From the NCBI GenBank assembly GCA_027698105.1, contig JAQERH010000006.1, positions 1-64,000 of the forward strand: a DNA stretch of 64,000 nucleotides. Direction: 5' to 3'. Below are positions 1-7,710 of the stretch, piece after piece. Source of the DNA: Lachnospiraceae bacterium AM93-12TA (GTDB taxonomy: Bacteria; Bacillota; Clostridia; Lachnospirales; Lachnospiraceae). Position numbers and translations under genes: made by a program. A model generated the notes under the pieces. It was not told the origin of the DNA, did no database searches, and worked only from the letters and a program-made list of their open reading frames with translations. Positions within the stretch are counted from its first letter, which is position 1. The number at the start of each line of letters is the position of its first letter.

Positions 1-51
1 TACGCACGGTGGTGTGAGAGGACGGCGGTTAATCACCGCCTCCTACTCGAT
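1..51 (+). mobile_element. 3' end of a group II intron (end of domain V and all of domain VI)
   Basis: The window opens inside what looks like the 3' strand of group II intron domain V (ACGCACGGT) followed by a domain VI hairpin. GAG at 16-18 pairs with CTC at 46-48, AGG at 19-21 with CCT at 42-44, and positions 24-29 with 35-40. This leaves A45 as a single bulged adenosine, the expected lariat branch point, six nucleotides before a 3' end that finishes in AT at 50-51. The rest of the intron and any maturase gene would lie to the left of the window. The call is from structure and remembered consensus, so the exact boundary could be off by a base or two. Confidence 0.72.
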
Positions 52-79
52 TTCCATGAAGGCGGCAGACGGAAAAGGC

Positions 80-119
80 TTGACGGAACGATTCACAATG
101 TTATATACTTATTATAACA
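80..119 (+). promoter_or_regulatory. Promoter with overlapping palindromic operator before the GntR-mcsAB-clpC operon
   Basis: TTGACG at 80-85 and TATACT at 104-109 (18 bp spacer) form a plausible vegetative promoter 35 bp before the GntR start. A perfect 7 bp inverted repeat, TGTTATA (99-105) and TATAACA (113-119), overlaps the -10 element. That placement suits a repressor site, and autoregulation by the adjacent GntR protein is the natural inference. No CtsR-type heptad operator was seen. Confidence 0.5.
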
Positions 120-143
120 GATATAACGAAAGATGGTGAGCCT

Positions 144-530
144 ATGGTATTGAAGATTGACTTTAACAGTGATGAGGCCCTTTATATTCAGCTGAGAAAC
201 CAGATTATTGTCGGAATTGCCACGGATCGGATCAGGGAAGGGGATTCCCTGCCTTCTGTGCGGCAGCTGGCGGAACATATTGGTATTAACATGCATACAG
301 TGAATAAGGCATATTCTGTATTAAAGCAGGAAGGGCTTGTGAAGCTGGACCGGAGAAGAGGCGCTGTTATCTGCCTTGATGTTGATAAAATGCGGGCGAT
401 AGAGGAAATGAAGAGAGACTTAGGTGTTGTTTTGGCCAGAGGCTGCTGCAAGCGTATCAGCCGGGCGGAGGTTCATGAGCTGGTCGACTCCATTTTCGAT
501 GCGTTCTCAGATAACGGCGAAAGCTGTTAG
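144..530 (+). CDS. GntR-family (YtrA-like) transcriptional regulator
   Basis: This 128-residue protein carries an N-terminal winged helix-turn-helix of the GntR type (about residues 10-75, with the core LPSVRQLAEHIGINMHTVN). The short tail of about 50 residues is typical of the YtrA subfamily, which lacks a large ligand-binding domain. It is the first gene of an operon leading into mcsA, mcsB and clpC, the place normally held by ctsR in Firmicutes. A palindrome overlapping the upstream promoter suggests it represses its own operon. The family call is firm; the idea that it regulates the Clp genes is inference from position. Confidence 0.88.
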   Translation: MVLKIDFNSDEALYIQLRNQIIVGIATDRIREGDSLPSVRQLAEHIGINMHTVNKAYSVLKQEGLVKLDRRRGAVICLDVDKMRAIEEMKRDLGVVLARGCCKRISRAEVHELVDSIFDAFSDNGESC

Positions 531-591
531 AAGAGGCGGTTCAGACGGAATGCCTGTTTCAGGCAGAAAGAAAAGCCATGGAGGATAAAAT

Positions 592-1155
592 ATGTTGTGT
601 GAAAGGTGTAAAATCCGAGAGGCGAATATCAAATATACAGAAGTGATTAACGGTGTGAAGACAGAGCACAATCTATGCTCCCAGTGTGCGAAGGAGATGG
701 ATTTCGGCCAGTACTCCGCTATTTTTGACGGTGATTTTCCCCTGGGAAGATTACTGTCCGGGCTGCTGGGACTGGAAGGGGCTTCCGCAGAGGAGGAGAA
801 CCGGCAGGAGATTGCGTGTCCTACCTGCGGCACTACCTACGAGGAATTTATAGAAAAGAGCCGTTTTGGCTGTCCGGACTGTTATCGTGTATTTGATCTC
901 CTCATTGGAGAAAAGATAAAAAAAATGCAGGGCAATGACAGCCACACTGGAAAGCGGCCTAAATTCCAGATAGAGGAAAAAGAGACTCATGTAGAAAAGG
1001 ATGGGGCGCTGAAGCTTTCTAAGGAAGAGGAGATCCGGGGACTGGAGCGAAAGCTCAGAGAGGCTCTGCGCTGTGAAGAATATGAGACAGCGGCGAAATG
1101 CCGGGATGCGATCCGGGCTTTAAAGGCGGGGGACAACAATGAGCAGATGGTTTGA
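592..1155 (+). CDS. mcsA: McsA-like zinc-finger/UVR protein, activator of the arginine kinase McsB
   Basis: The 187-residue protein has four CxxC pairs: CERC and CSQC near the N-terminus, then CPTC and CPDC around residues 75-105. This is the paired zinc-ribbon layout of McsA. A C-terminal UVR motif (about residues 145-180, LERKLREALRCEEYETAAKCRD) follows a charged linker. In the family McsA binds and stimulates the protein arginine kinase McsB, which marks damaged proteins for ClpC. The last 17 bases overlap the start of mcsB, implying translational coupling. The start at 592 follows GGAGG at 579-583. Confidence 0.9.
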   Translation: MLCERCKIREANIKYTEVINGVKTEHNLCSQCAKEMDFGQYSAIFDGDFPLGRLLSGLLGLEGASAEEENRQEIACPTCGTTYEEFIEKSRFGCPDCYRVFDLLIGEKIKKMQGNDSHTGKRPKFQIEEKETHVEKDGALKLSKEEEIRGLERKLREALRCEEYETAAKCRDAIRALKAGDNNEQMV

Positions 1156-2173
1156 GGAAGTAAAAAATGAAAACTCCAGCATAGTGGCCAGCCGGATCCG
1201 GCTGGTCAGAAACTGGGAAGAATACCGGTTTCCGGGAAGCCTGACTCCGGAGGAGGCCAGAGAGATGCTGCGCAGGCTGAAAAAAGAACTGCGGGGGCTG
1301 CCGGATGAGGAGGGGAAGGACTGCGAATACCTGGATTTGGAACGGATGCCTGATTTGGAACGGAGAGCTCTCAGAGAGCGGCGTCTGCTCAGCAAAATGA
1401 TGGCAGAGAAAAAAACACCAGGCGGCCTGATTCTTTCAGAAGATGAGAGAATCAGCCTGATGTTAAATGGAGACGATCATATCAGGATTCAGGTGATGGA
1501 ACAGGGACTGTCTTTAAAGGAGTGTTATGAGAAGGCAGACTGCCTAGATAATTATATTAATGAACGGATCCCCTACGCTTTCAATGAGAAGTACGGATAT
1601 TTGACGACCTACCCGACCAATGTGGGAACAGGACTGAAGGCATCTGTGACTGTTCACCTTCCCACTCTGTCTCTTAGCAAGAAATTTCAGGATCTGTTAG
1701 GTGATATGGGGCGGTTCGGAGCTGTGGTCAGAGGCGTTCATGGAAGACCGGGAGAAAATGCAGGAGATCTCTATGAAGTGACAAATCAGAAGACCCTGGG
1801 ATTGTCGGAGAAAGAGATTCTGGAGCTGGTGGAGAATGTGGCAGTCCAACTGACAGACCAGGAGGCGCAGGTCAGAAAGATGGCTTTAGAGAAGCAGCGT
1901 TTGATGATAGAGGACGAAGCTTATAAGTCTTACGGAGTGCTCCGCTATGCCAGAAAGCTGACAGTTAAGGATGCCCAGACTTTTTTATCCCATGTCAGAG
2001 CCGGGGCATCAGACGGCCTGCTCCGGTTTAAGGAACCTTGTTCCCTTTATGGGCTGATGGTGAACATTCAGAATGCAAATCTTCAGAAAAATTCCAGCAG
2101 ACCTCTTAATAAAGAGGAGCTGGAGACGGCCAGAGCAGCCTGCATCAGGGCATATCTGCCTGAAATAGAATAG
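1139..2173 (+). CDS. mcsB: Protein arginine kinase McsB
   Basis: The 344-residue protein belongs to the phosphagen kinase superfamily and matches McsB in length. It shows the N-terminal SSIVASRIRLVRN segment, the ATP/guanidino region around YGYLTTYPTNVGTGLKAS, and a late RGxxGENA-like segment (HGRPGENAGDLYEV). The family phosphorylates arginine residues of substrate proteins, which delivers them to ClpC-ClpP. It overlaps mcsA and lies 35 bp before clpC, so the three form the canonical quality-control module in the cytoplasm. The ATG at 1139 follows a GGCGGGGGA ribosome binding site inside the mcsA coding region. Confidence 0.95.
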   Translation: MSRWFEEVKNENSSIVASRIRLVRNWEEYRFPGSLTPEEAREMLRRLKKELRGLPDEEGKDCEYLDLERMPDLERRALRERRLLSKMMAEKKTPGGLILSEDERISLMLNGDDHIRIQVMEQGLSLKECYEKADCLDNYINERIPYAFNEKYGYLTTYPTNVGTGLKASVTVHLPTLSLSKKFQDLLGDMGRFGAVVRGVHGRPGENAGDLYEVTNQKTLGLSEKEILELVENVAVQLTDQEAQVRKMALEKQRLMIEDEAYKSYGVLRYARKLTVKDAQTFLSHVRAGASDGLLRFKEPCSLYGLMVNIQNANLQKNSSRPLNKEELETARAACIRAYLPEIE

Positions 2174-2208
2174 AAAAAGAACATGGTATACAGGAGGAAT
2201 GAAGTTAT

Positions 2209-4728
2209 ATGATAGATCGTTTTACAGAGAAGGCCAGGGAGGCGATCCAGACGGCGGCAGAGCTGGCGGCACAGATGGATCACGGCTATGTAGGGACAGA
2301 ACATCTGCTTCTCGGCCTTATCAGAGAAGGGACGGGAGTCGCTGCCATGATTCTTGGACACTATGGAGTGACAGAAGAAAAGGTATTGTCTCTGATGGAG
2401 CGTCTCATTTCCCCGGCTTCTCCCACAAGAGTCCAGGGAGAACTGGAGTATACGCCGGGAGCCAGACAGGTACTGGAGGCTAGCTACGAAGAAGCTGTGC
2501 TGTTTAAGGCGCCGTTAATTGGAACAGAGCATATTTTAATTGCCATGATTAAAAACGGCAAATGCACGGCAGCCAGGCTGCTAAATACAATGAATGTAAA
2601 TATTCAGAAGCTGTATGTGGATTTGCTCAATGCCATGGGAGATGACGCGCCGGCTGACAGAGAGGAGCTGGCAGGAAAAACGAAAAAGGAGAAGGGAGAA
2701 ACTCCGAATCTGGATCACTTCAGCCGCGATCTAACTCAGATGGCCAGAGAGGGAAAGCTTGATCCGGTCATTGGAAGAGAAGCTCAGATGCGCCGCGTGA
2801 TCCAGATCCTTAGCAGACGCACGAAGAATAATCCCTGTCTGATTGGAGAGCCGGGTGTCGGAAAAACAGCAGTAGCGGAGGGGCTGGCCCAGATGATCGT
2901 AAACGGCAGTGTGCCGGAGACCATTGCCGGAAAGCGTCTGGTAAGCCTGGATCTGTCGGGTATGGTGGCAGGAAGCAAATACCGTGGAGAATTTGAGGAG
3001 AGAATCAAAAAGGTTCTGGCTGAAATCAGGGAGGATGGAAACATTCTGCTTTTCATTGATGAGATTCACACCATTATCGGCGCTGGTGGAGCAGAAGGAG
3101 CCATTGACGCCTCTAATATTCTGAAACCATCTCTGGCCAGGGGAGAGCTTCAGCTGATTGGAGCTACCACTGTGGAGGAATACAGGAAGTATATTGAGAA
3201 GGATGCTGCATTAGAACGCCGTTTCCAGCCTGTGATGGTGGAGGAGCCGTCAGAGGAGGAATCCCTGGCAATTCTCAAAGGCCTGCGCGGCTGCTATGAG
3301 GAACACCATCAGGTAGAGATTACGGACGAGGCTCTTGAGGCGGCGGTGAAGCTGTCTGCCAGATATATTAATGATCGTTTTCTGCCGGATAAGGCGATTG
3401 ATCTGATCGATGAAGCCTCCTCTAAAATCCGTCTGACTGTTTATACAGAGCCAGAGGAGATTAAGACTTTGGAGGAAGAGATAAAGATTCTGGAGGAAGA
3501 AAAAGAAGAGGCTATCCGTGGAGAAGCTTATGAAAAAGCCGGATCGTTCAAAAAAGAACAGGAAAAACGGCAGAAAAAGATAGAAGAAGCCAGAGCCAAA
3601 TGGCAGGAGGAAAAGCAGAAAAGAAAGCTGTCTGTGGGGGAGAATGAAGTAGCTGACGTGGTTTCCCAGTGGACAAAAATTCCGGTGAAAAAGCTGTCAG
3701 AAGGAGAATCTGAGAGGCTGTTAAAGCTGGAGAATGTACTTCATGAGAGAGTAATAGGGCAGAACGAGGCAGTCTGTGCAGTAGCCAAAGCGATTCGCAG
3801 AGGCAGAGTGGGTCTCAAGGATCCGAAACGTCCGATTGGTTCCTTTTTGTTTTTGGGACCGACTGGAGTGGGAAAAACAGAGCTTTCCAAGGCTCTGTGT
3901 GAGGCTATGTTCGGTACAGAGAACGCGATGATCCGCGTAGATATGTCAGAATATATGGAAAAGCACAGTGTATCCAGAATGATCGGTTCTCCGCCAGGAT
4001 ATGTGGGCTACGATGAAGGCGGACAGTTAAGCGAGAAGGTGAGAAGAAATCCCTACTCCGTGATTCTGTTTGATGAGATTGAGAAAGCGCATCCCGATGT
4101 TTTCAATATTCTTCTGCAGATTTTAGATGACGGACATATCACCGACGCTCAGGGCAGGAAAATCGATTTTAAAAATACGATTCTGATTATGACCTCCAAT
4201 GCAGGGGCAGAAAATATTATTTCCCCGAAGCGGCTGGGATTTGCCTCTGAAAATGATGAGAAGGCTAATTACAATTTTATGAAGGATCGCGTGATGGAGG
4301 AGGTAAAACGCCTGTTCCGTCCGGAGTTTTTAAACAGAATTGACGATATTATTGTCTTTCATCCTCTGAATATGGAAAATATCAGGGAAATTGCCGGCAT
4401 TATGACAGCTTCTATTGCCAGAAGAACGAAAGAACAGATGAATATTACTCTTACGGTGGACAGCAGCGCCAGAGATTATCTGGCTGAGAAGGGCTATGAT
4501 GAAAAGTATGGAGCAAGACCTCTTAGAAGGACTATCCAGACTATGATTGAGGATCGGCTGGCAGAGGAGATTCTCTCAGGCTCCTTTAAGAGCGGGGACA
4601 CAGTGGCTGTGAAAAAGGGAAAGGACGGACTGATTTTTTCGAAAAAAGCCAAGAGAACTTCAGCCAGGAAGACAGCGGGAAAGACCGAAAAAAGCTCTGG
4701 TTTTTTAACTGGAACTGTGATAGAATAA
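2209..4728 (+). CDS. clpC: ATP-dependent Clp protease ATPase subunit ClpC
   Basis: This 839-residue Hsp100 protein contains the Clp N-domain repeats (about residues 1-145), a first AAA+ domain with Walker A GEPGVGKT (213-220) and a DEIH Walker B, a UVR/middle-domain coiled coil (about 420-480), and a second AAA+ domain with GPTGVGKT (about 549-556) and the SPPGYVGYDEGG pore-loop region. It unfolds substrates, including McsB-phosphorylated proteins, and feeds them to ClpP. It is the last gene of the mcsA-mcsB-clpC set. AGGAGG at 2191-2196 supports the start at 2209; an out-of-frame ATG at 2199 is ignored. Confidence 0.97.
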   Translation: MIDRFTEKAREAIQTAAELAAQMDHGYVGTEHLLLGLIREGTGVAAMILGHYGVTEEKVLSLMERLISPASPTRVQGELEYTPGARQVLEASYEEAVLFKAPLIGTEHILIAMIKNGKCTAARLLNTMNVNIQKLYVDLLNAMGDDAPADREELAGKTKKEKGETPNLDHFSRDLTQMAREGKLDPVIGREAQMRRVIQILSRRTKNNPCLIGEPGVGKTAVAEGLAQMIVNGSVPETIAGKRLVSLDLSGMVAGSKYRGEFEERIKKVLAEIREDGNILLFIDEIHTIIGAGGAEGAIDASNILKPSLARGELQLIGATTVEEYRKYIEKDAALERRFQPVMVEEPSEEESLAILKGLRGCYEEHHQVEITDEALEAAVKLSARYINDRFLPDKAIDLIDEASSKIRLTVYTEPEEIKTLEEEIKILEEEKEEAIRGEAYEKAGSFKKEQEKRQKKIEEARAKWQEEKQKRKLSVGENEVADVVSQWTKIPVKKLSEGESERLLKLENVLHERVIGQNEAVCAVAKAIRRGRVGLKDPKRPIGSFLFLGPTGVGKTELSKALCEAMFGTENAMIRVDMSEYMEKHSVSRMIGSPPGYVGYDEGGQLSEKVRRNPYSVILFDEIEKAHPDVFNILLQILDDGHITDAQGRKIDFKNTILIMTSNAGAENIISPKRLGFASENDEKANYNFMKDRVMEEVKRLFRPEFLNRIDDIIVFHPLNMENIREIAGIMTASIARRTKEQMNITLTVDSSARDYLAEKGYDEKYGARPLRRTIQTMIEDRLAEEILSGSFKSGDTVAVKKGKDGLIFSKKAKRTSARKTAGKTEKSSGFLTGTVIE

Positions 4729-4763
4729 TGACTACACATAAGAAATACCAGGAGGGCAAACAT

Positions 4764-5177
4764 ATGCCAGTAGTAAATGAATTAATCCGTATTGAGGATG
4801 ACGGCACAATCAGTTTTGGCAATTACAAGCTGACAGAAAAGTCAAAGCTTGATAATTTCGAGTACAAAGGCGATATCTACAAGGTGAAAACCCATGATGA
4901 GATCACAAAGCTCGAAAGAAACGGACTGTTCGTATATGAGTCAGTTCCGGGAACAGCTGTCAGCCACTTTGCAGTGGACGACACAACGGTGAAGTTCAGT
5001 GTGGAGGGCGCTAAGGATGCCCAGGTAACGCTTCAGCTAGAGGACGACTGCGAGTATGAGGTATTTGTGGACGGAGCGGCAGTTGGCGGCATGAAGACAA
5101 ACTTAAGCGGCAAGCTGGTAGTCAGCGTAGAGCTGAACCAGGATGAGGCAGCTCAGATTAAGGTTACAAAGCGCTAA
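4764..5177 (+). CDS. Conserved hypothetical beta-rich protein of unknown function
   Basis: The protein is 137 residues from the ATG at 4764, preceded by a strong CAGGAGGG site (4750-4756). An upstream ATG at 4728 overlaps the clpC stop codon and has no comparable site. There is no signal peptide or membrane segment. The sequence alternates short hydrophobic and charged stretches (VKFSVEGAKDAQVTLQLEDD) and reads like a small beta-sandwich. I recall similar Lachnospiraceae proteins carrying the doubtful label endosialidase; no catalytic motif supports that here. It follows clpC closely and ends at an intrinsic terminator, so it may be the last gene of the stress operon. Confidence 0.7.
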   Translation: MPVVNELIRIEDDGTISFGNYKLTEKSKLDNFEYKGDIYKVKTHDEITKLERNGLFVYESVPGTAVSHFAVDDTTVKFSVEGAKDAQVTLQLEDDCEYEVFVDGAAVGGMKTNLSGKLVVSVELNQDEAAQIKVTKR

Positions 5178-5217
5178 TGCCTGAAACGAGGCAGAAAATA
5201 GACAGGAACATGCCCGG

Positions 5218-5250
5218 CAGAGGCCCCTTCAGGGGCCTCTGTCTGTTTTA
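5218..5250 (+). terminator. Intrinsic terminator before radA
   Basis: A perfect 10 bp stem, CAGAGGCCCC (5218-5227) with GGGGCCTCTG (5232-5241), closes a TTCA loop and is followed by TCTGTTTTA. It separates the clpC transcription unit from radA, although the T tract is short and some read-through into radA is possible. Confidence 0.75.
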
Positions 5251-5265
5251 AAAGAGGAGAATAAA

Positions 5266-6675
5266 GTGGCGAAGGCAAAAACAAATATATTTTTCTGCAG
5301 CGAATGCGGATATGAGTCAGCGAAGTGGACCGGACAATGTCCCTCCTGCCGTGCCTGGAATACCATGGTGGAGGGGCTTATCGAACCGGCAGCTAAGGGA
5401 AAAGCCCCCAGAGGCGGTCTTACCTCAGTGGGAACAGCGGGCAGTCTGGCTGGACGGAATCGGGCATTTCAGGAGGTTATACCAAAATGCCTGTCAGAAA
5501 TTGAACTGGAAAGTGAAGATCGGGCAGATACAGGATTTGGAGAATTAAACCGGGTGCTGGGGGGAGGAGCGGTAAAAGGTTCCCTTGTTTTGGTGGGAGG
5601 CGATCCGGGAATTGGAAAATCCACCATTCTTCTGCAGGTCTGCAGAAATCTGGCAGAGAGGGGACAGAAGGTTCTTTATATCTCTGGAGAGGAATCGTTA
5701 AAACAGATTAAGCTGCGGGCCAGCCGGATTGGACAGATGAAGGAAAGCCTCTGTTTTCTGTGTGAGACAAATCTGGAAGTCATCAGGGAGGTAGTGAAGC
5801 GGACAGCGCCGGATACAGTGGTGATTGATTCTATCCAGACCATGTTTATGGAGGACGTTTCCTCTGCTCCGGGAAGTGTAAGCCAGGTGAGGGAGTGTAC
5901 AAACGCTCTCCTCCAGATTGCCAAGGGATTTGGAATTACCATTTTTATTGTCGGTCATGTAACGAAAGAGGGAGTAGTGGCCGGTCCCAGAGTGCTGGAA
6001 CATATGGTCGATACGGTGCTGTATTTTGAAGGTGACCGCCATGCTTCTTACCGGATTTTACGGGGAGTGAAAAACCGTTTCGGCTCTACCAATGAAATTG
6101 GCGTGTTTGAGATGCGGGAGGAGGGATTGGCAGAAGTCAAAAATCCATCCGAATTTATGCTGGAGGGACGCCCAGCCGGCGCCTCTGGAGCTGTGGCCGC
6201 CTGTTCCATTGAAGGAACCAGACCTATGATGGTAGAAGTTCAGGCCCTTGTCACCAGAACAAACTTCGGTATGCCCAGAAGAACGGCAGCAGGAGCTGAC
6301 TATAACAGGGTCAATCTGCTGATGGCTGTGCTGGAAAAGAGATGCCATTATGACCTGGGGCAGATGGATGCCTATGTAAATATAGCCGGCGGTATGAAAA
6401 TGAATGAGCCTGCTATGGATTTAGCGATTGTCATGGCCCTGATATCCAGTTATAAGGACAGGGCGCTGGATGAAAAGACAGCAGTGTTTGGAGAGGTGGG
6501 ACTGTCTGGCGAGGTCCGTTCTGTGTCTATGGCAGAGCAGCGAGTAAACGAGGCAGTCAAACTGGGATTTGAAGCCTGCATTCTGCCGCAGATTTGCCTG
6601 AATAAGATGAGACAGAGAGAGGATATTCGCTTAATCGGTGTCAGCAGTGTGAAAGAGGCAGTGGCAGTCCTGTAA
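5266..6675 (+). CDS. radA: DNA repair protein RadA (RecA-like branch-migration ATPase)
   Basis: The 469-residue protein has the RadA order of domains: an N-terminal C4 zinc finger (C11, C14, C25, C28), a RecA-like ATPase with Walker A GGDPGIGKST (111-120), the RadA-specific KNRFG motif (about residue 267), and a C-terminal Lon-protease-like domain. It processes recombination intermediates during DNA repair. It starts with GTG at 5266 behind AGAGGAGA (5253-5260). In many Firmicutes radA follows clpC, as it does here with one small gene between them. Confidence 0.97.
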   Translation: MAKAKTNIFFCSECGYESAKWTGQCPSCRAWNTMVEGLIEPAAKGKAPRGGLTSVGTAGSLAGRNRAFQEVIPKCLSEIELESEDRADTGFGELNRVLGGGAVKGSLVLVGGDPGIGKSTILLQVCRNLAERGQKVLYISGEESLKQIKLRASRIGQMKESLCFLCETNLEVIREVVKRTAPDTVVIDSIQTMFMEDVSSAPGSVSQVRECTNALLQIAKGFGITIFIVGHVTKEGVVAGPRVLEHMVDTVLYFEGDRHASYRILRGVKNRFGSTNEIGVFEMREEGLAEVKNPSEFMLEGRPAGASGAVAACSIEGTRPMMVEVQALVTRTNFGMPRRTAAGADYNRVNLLMAVLEKRCHYDLGQMDAYVNIAGGMKMNEPAMDLAIVMALISSYKDRALDEKTAVFGEVGLSGEVRSVSMAEQRVNEAVKLGFEACILPQICLNKMRQREDIRLIGVSSVKEAVAVL

Positions 6676-6754
6676 TCAGGGCTGCCCGTGTTTTGCGAAA
6701 AATGTATTAATTTAATATATAATACAAAAAAAGTAAAAAAAGAGAAAAAAACAT

Positions 6755-6783
6755 TTGACAAGAAAACAAGTCTGTGCTATTAT
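6755..6783 (+). promoter_or_regulatory. Near-consensus promoter for tRNA-Trp
   Basis: A perfect TTGACA (6755-6760) is separated by 17 bp from TATTAT (6778-6783), with an extended -10 TG at 6775-6776. It lies 50 bp before the mature tRNA 5' end, so it is the likely tRNA promoter. It is preceded by an A-rich stretch resembling an UP element. Confidence 0.85.
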
Positions 6784-6832
6784 ATAGAAGTCGACAGCGC
6801 AGGGCGTTGAAAACGACAGAAAAAATGAATCA

Positions 6833-6903
6833 AGGGGAATAGTTCAATGGCAGAGCAACGGTCTCCAAAACCGTTAATGGGGGTTCGAATCCCTCTTCCC
6901 CTG
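6833..6903 (+). tRNA. tRNA-Trp (anticodon CCA)
   Basis: The cloverleaf can be folded by hand. The 7 bp acceptor stem AGGGGAA (6833-6839) pairs with TTCCCCT (6896-6902). The anticodon stem ACGGT/ACCGT closes the loop CTCCAAA with anticodon CCA. The T arm GGGGG-TTCGAAT-CCCTC (6879-6895) has one G-U pair. Discriminator base G is at 6903. The 3' CCA is not encoded. It is a lone tRNA gene between its own promoter and a terminator. Confidence 0.96.
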
Positions 6904-6925
6904 CTTTTGATAAGACCAGGAGAAA

Positions 6926-6968
6926 GGCTGTTTTCTTTATAAAATAAAGAATGACAGCTATTTTTTTG
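6926..6968 (+). terminator. Intrinsic terminator after tRNA-Trp
   Basis: GCTGT (6927-6931) pairs with ACAGC (6954-6958), and CTTTAT with ATAAAG inside it, giving an interrupted hairpin followed by TATTTTTTT. It lies 25 bp after the tRNA, as expected for the end of that transcript. Confidence 0.7.
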
Positions 6969-6993
6969 TTCTACAGCCGGTATCAATGAAAAG

Positions 6994-7028
6994 GGCATCA
7001 GATAAAGTACACAGTCTGATGCCTTTTT
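6994..7028 (+). terminator. Second hairpin-plus-T-run terminator downstream of tRNA-Trp
   Basis: GGCATCAG (6994-7001) pairs with CTGATGCC (7016-7023) and is followed by TTTTT. No gene lies between this and the preceding terminator, so it may be a backup terminator or the relic of a lost gene. The remaining bases up to 7236 are AT-rich and show no coding region. Confidence 0.65.
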
Positions 7029-7236
7029 GGAATTTCTCAGAATTGAAAATCCCTGTAAAAAAGCTGAATATCAAAGGGTTTTCAGAATGGAAATTATATC
7101 AAATATACAAAAAATAGACAGTTTCTTTACATTTATGACAAGAAGGGAAAAATGTATCTAAAAGAATGCATGAAATAAAATTCAGTATATTGAAAAATAT
7201 ACAATAAAAAAGCGTTTTAACTTTTTTGAACAAAAT

Positions 7237-7266
7237 TTGACAAACTTCGCAGCGGTATGGTATAAA
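7237..7266 (+). promoter_or_regulatory. Promoter of the Crh-like HPr gene
   Basis: TTGACA (7237-7242) and TATAAA (7261-7266) are 18 bp apart with an extended -10 TG at 7258-7259. The HPr-like gene starts 54 bp downstream. Confidence 0.75.
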
Positions 7267-7320
7267 TGGATGAAATCGGGTAATACTATAAATTGCACCA
7301 ATCAAAAGGAGTTAATAATT

Positions 7321-7560
7321 ATGAAGCAGAAGCGGATTATATTACCAACCGTTGAGGAGGCTAAGAAATTTGTGGCGGCAGCATCAAGATGTGACTTCGA
7401 TATTGATGTATTTTATAATCGTATTGTCATTGATGCAAAATCTCTTTTAGGAGTATTGAGCCTGGATTTAACGAGAGTTCTCACGGTTGAGTACAATGGA
7501 GAGAATGAAGAGTTTGAAGCTTTTCTGGCTGAGAAGGCTGCTGCCGAGACAGCTGCTTAA
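7321..7560 (+). CDS. HPr/Crh-like protein lacking the phosphocarrier histidine
   Basis: The 79-residue protein aligns with HPr from about residue 20 onward; the stretch DAKSLLGVLSLD matches the HPr region containing regulatory Ser46 (here Ser41). The active-site loop that should read about GIHARPA is replaced by TVEEAKK and shortened by about five residues, so there is no His15 equivalent. In that respect it resembles Crh, the Bacillus HPr paralog that keeps Ser46 but not His15 and acts in catabolite repression with CcpA. It cannot act as a normal PTS phosphocarrier; a regulatory role is inference. An AAAGGAG site precedes the ATG, and the gene is monocistronic between its own promoter and terminator. 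Confidence 0.8.
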   Translation: MKQKRIILPTVEEAKKFVAAASRCDFDIDVFYNRIVIDAKSLLGVLSLDLTRVLTVEYNGENEEFEAFLAEKAAAETAA

Positions 7561-7581
7561 GAGCATGTACTTATTTAAAGG

Positions 7582-7613
7582 AAGGAAACTGCAAAAGGCA
7601 GTTTCCTTTTTTT
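7582..7613 (+). terminator. Intrinsic terminator of the Crh-like gene
   Basis: AAGGAAACTGC (7582-7592) pairs with GCAGTTTCCTT (7598-7608) around a short A-rich loop and runs into a T tract. It is a strong stem and T-run in the + direction. Confidence 0.9.
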
Positions 7614-7710
7614 GATGACATAGAAAATTGCCTCCCTGTCATCAAAAACGCTCTGCTTAGGATGTGTACTCGCACCAGAAGGAGAGAGGCGGGCAGGCAG
7701 AAGGGGATAT

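Noticed and set aside
2199..2483. Open frame overlapping the start of clpC in another phase
   Set aside because: It is fully inside the strongly supported clpC coding region and has low-complexity Gly/Arg/Ser composition with no family resemblance.
4764..5177. Endosialidase function for the small gene after clpC
   Set aside because: The label is remembered from automatic annotation of similar proteins, but at 137 residues there is no sialidase fold, Asp-box or catalytic motif.
6994..7236. A hidden small gene or RNA between the two hairpins after tRNA-Trp and the Crh-like promoter
   Set aside because: The stretch is AT-rich, has no open frame with a ribosome binding site, and shows no conserved RNA motif I can recognise.
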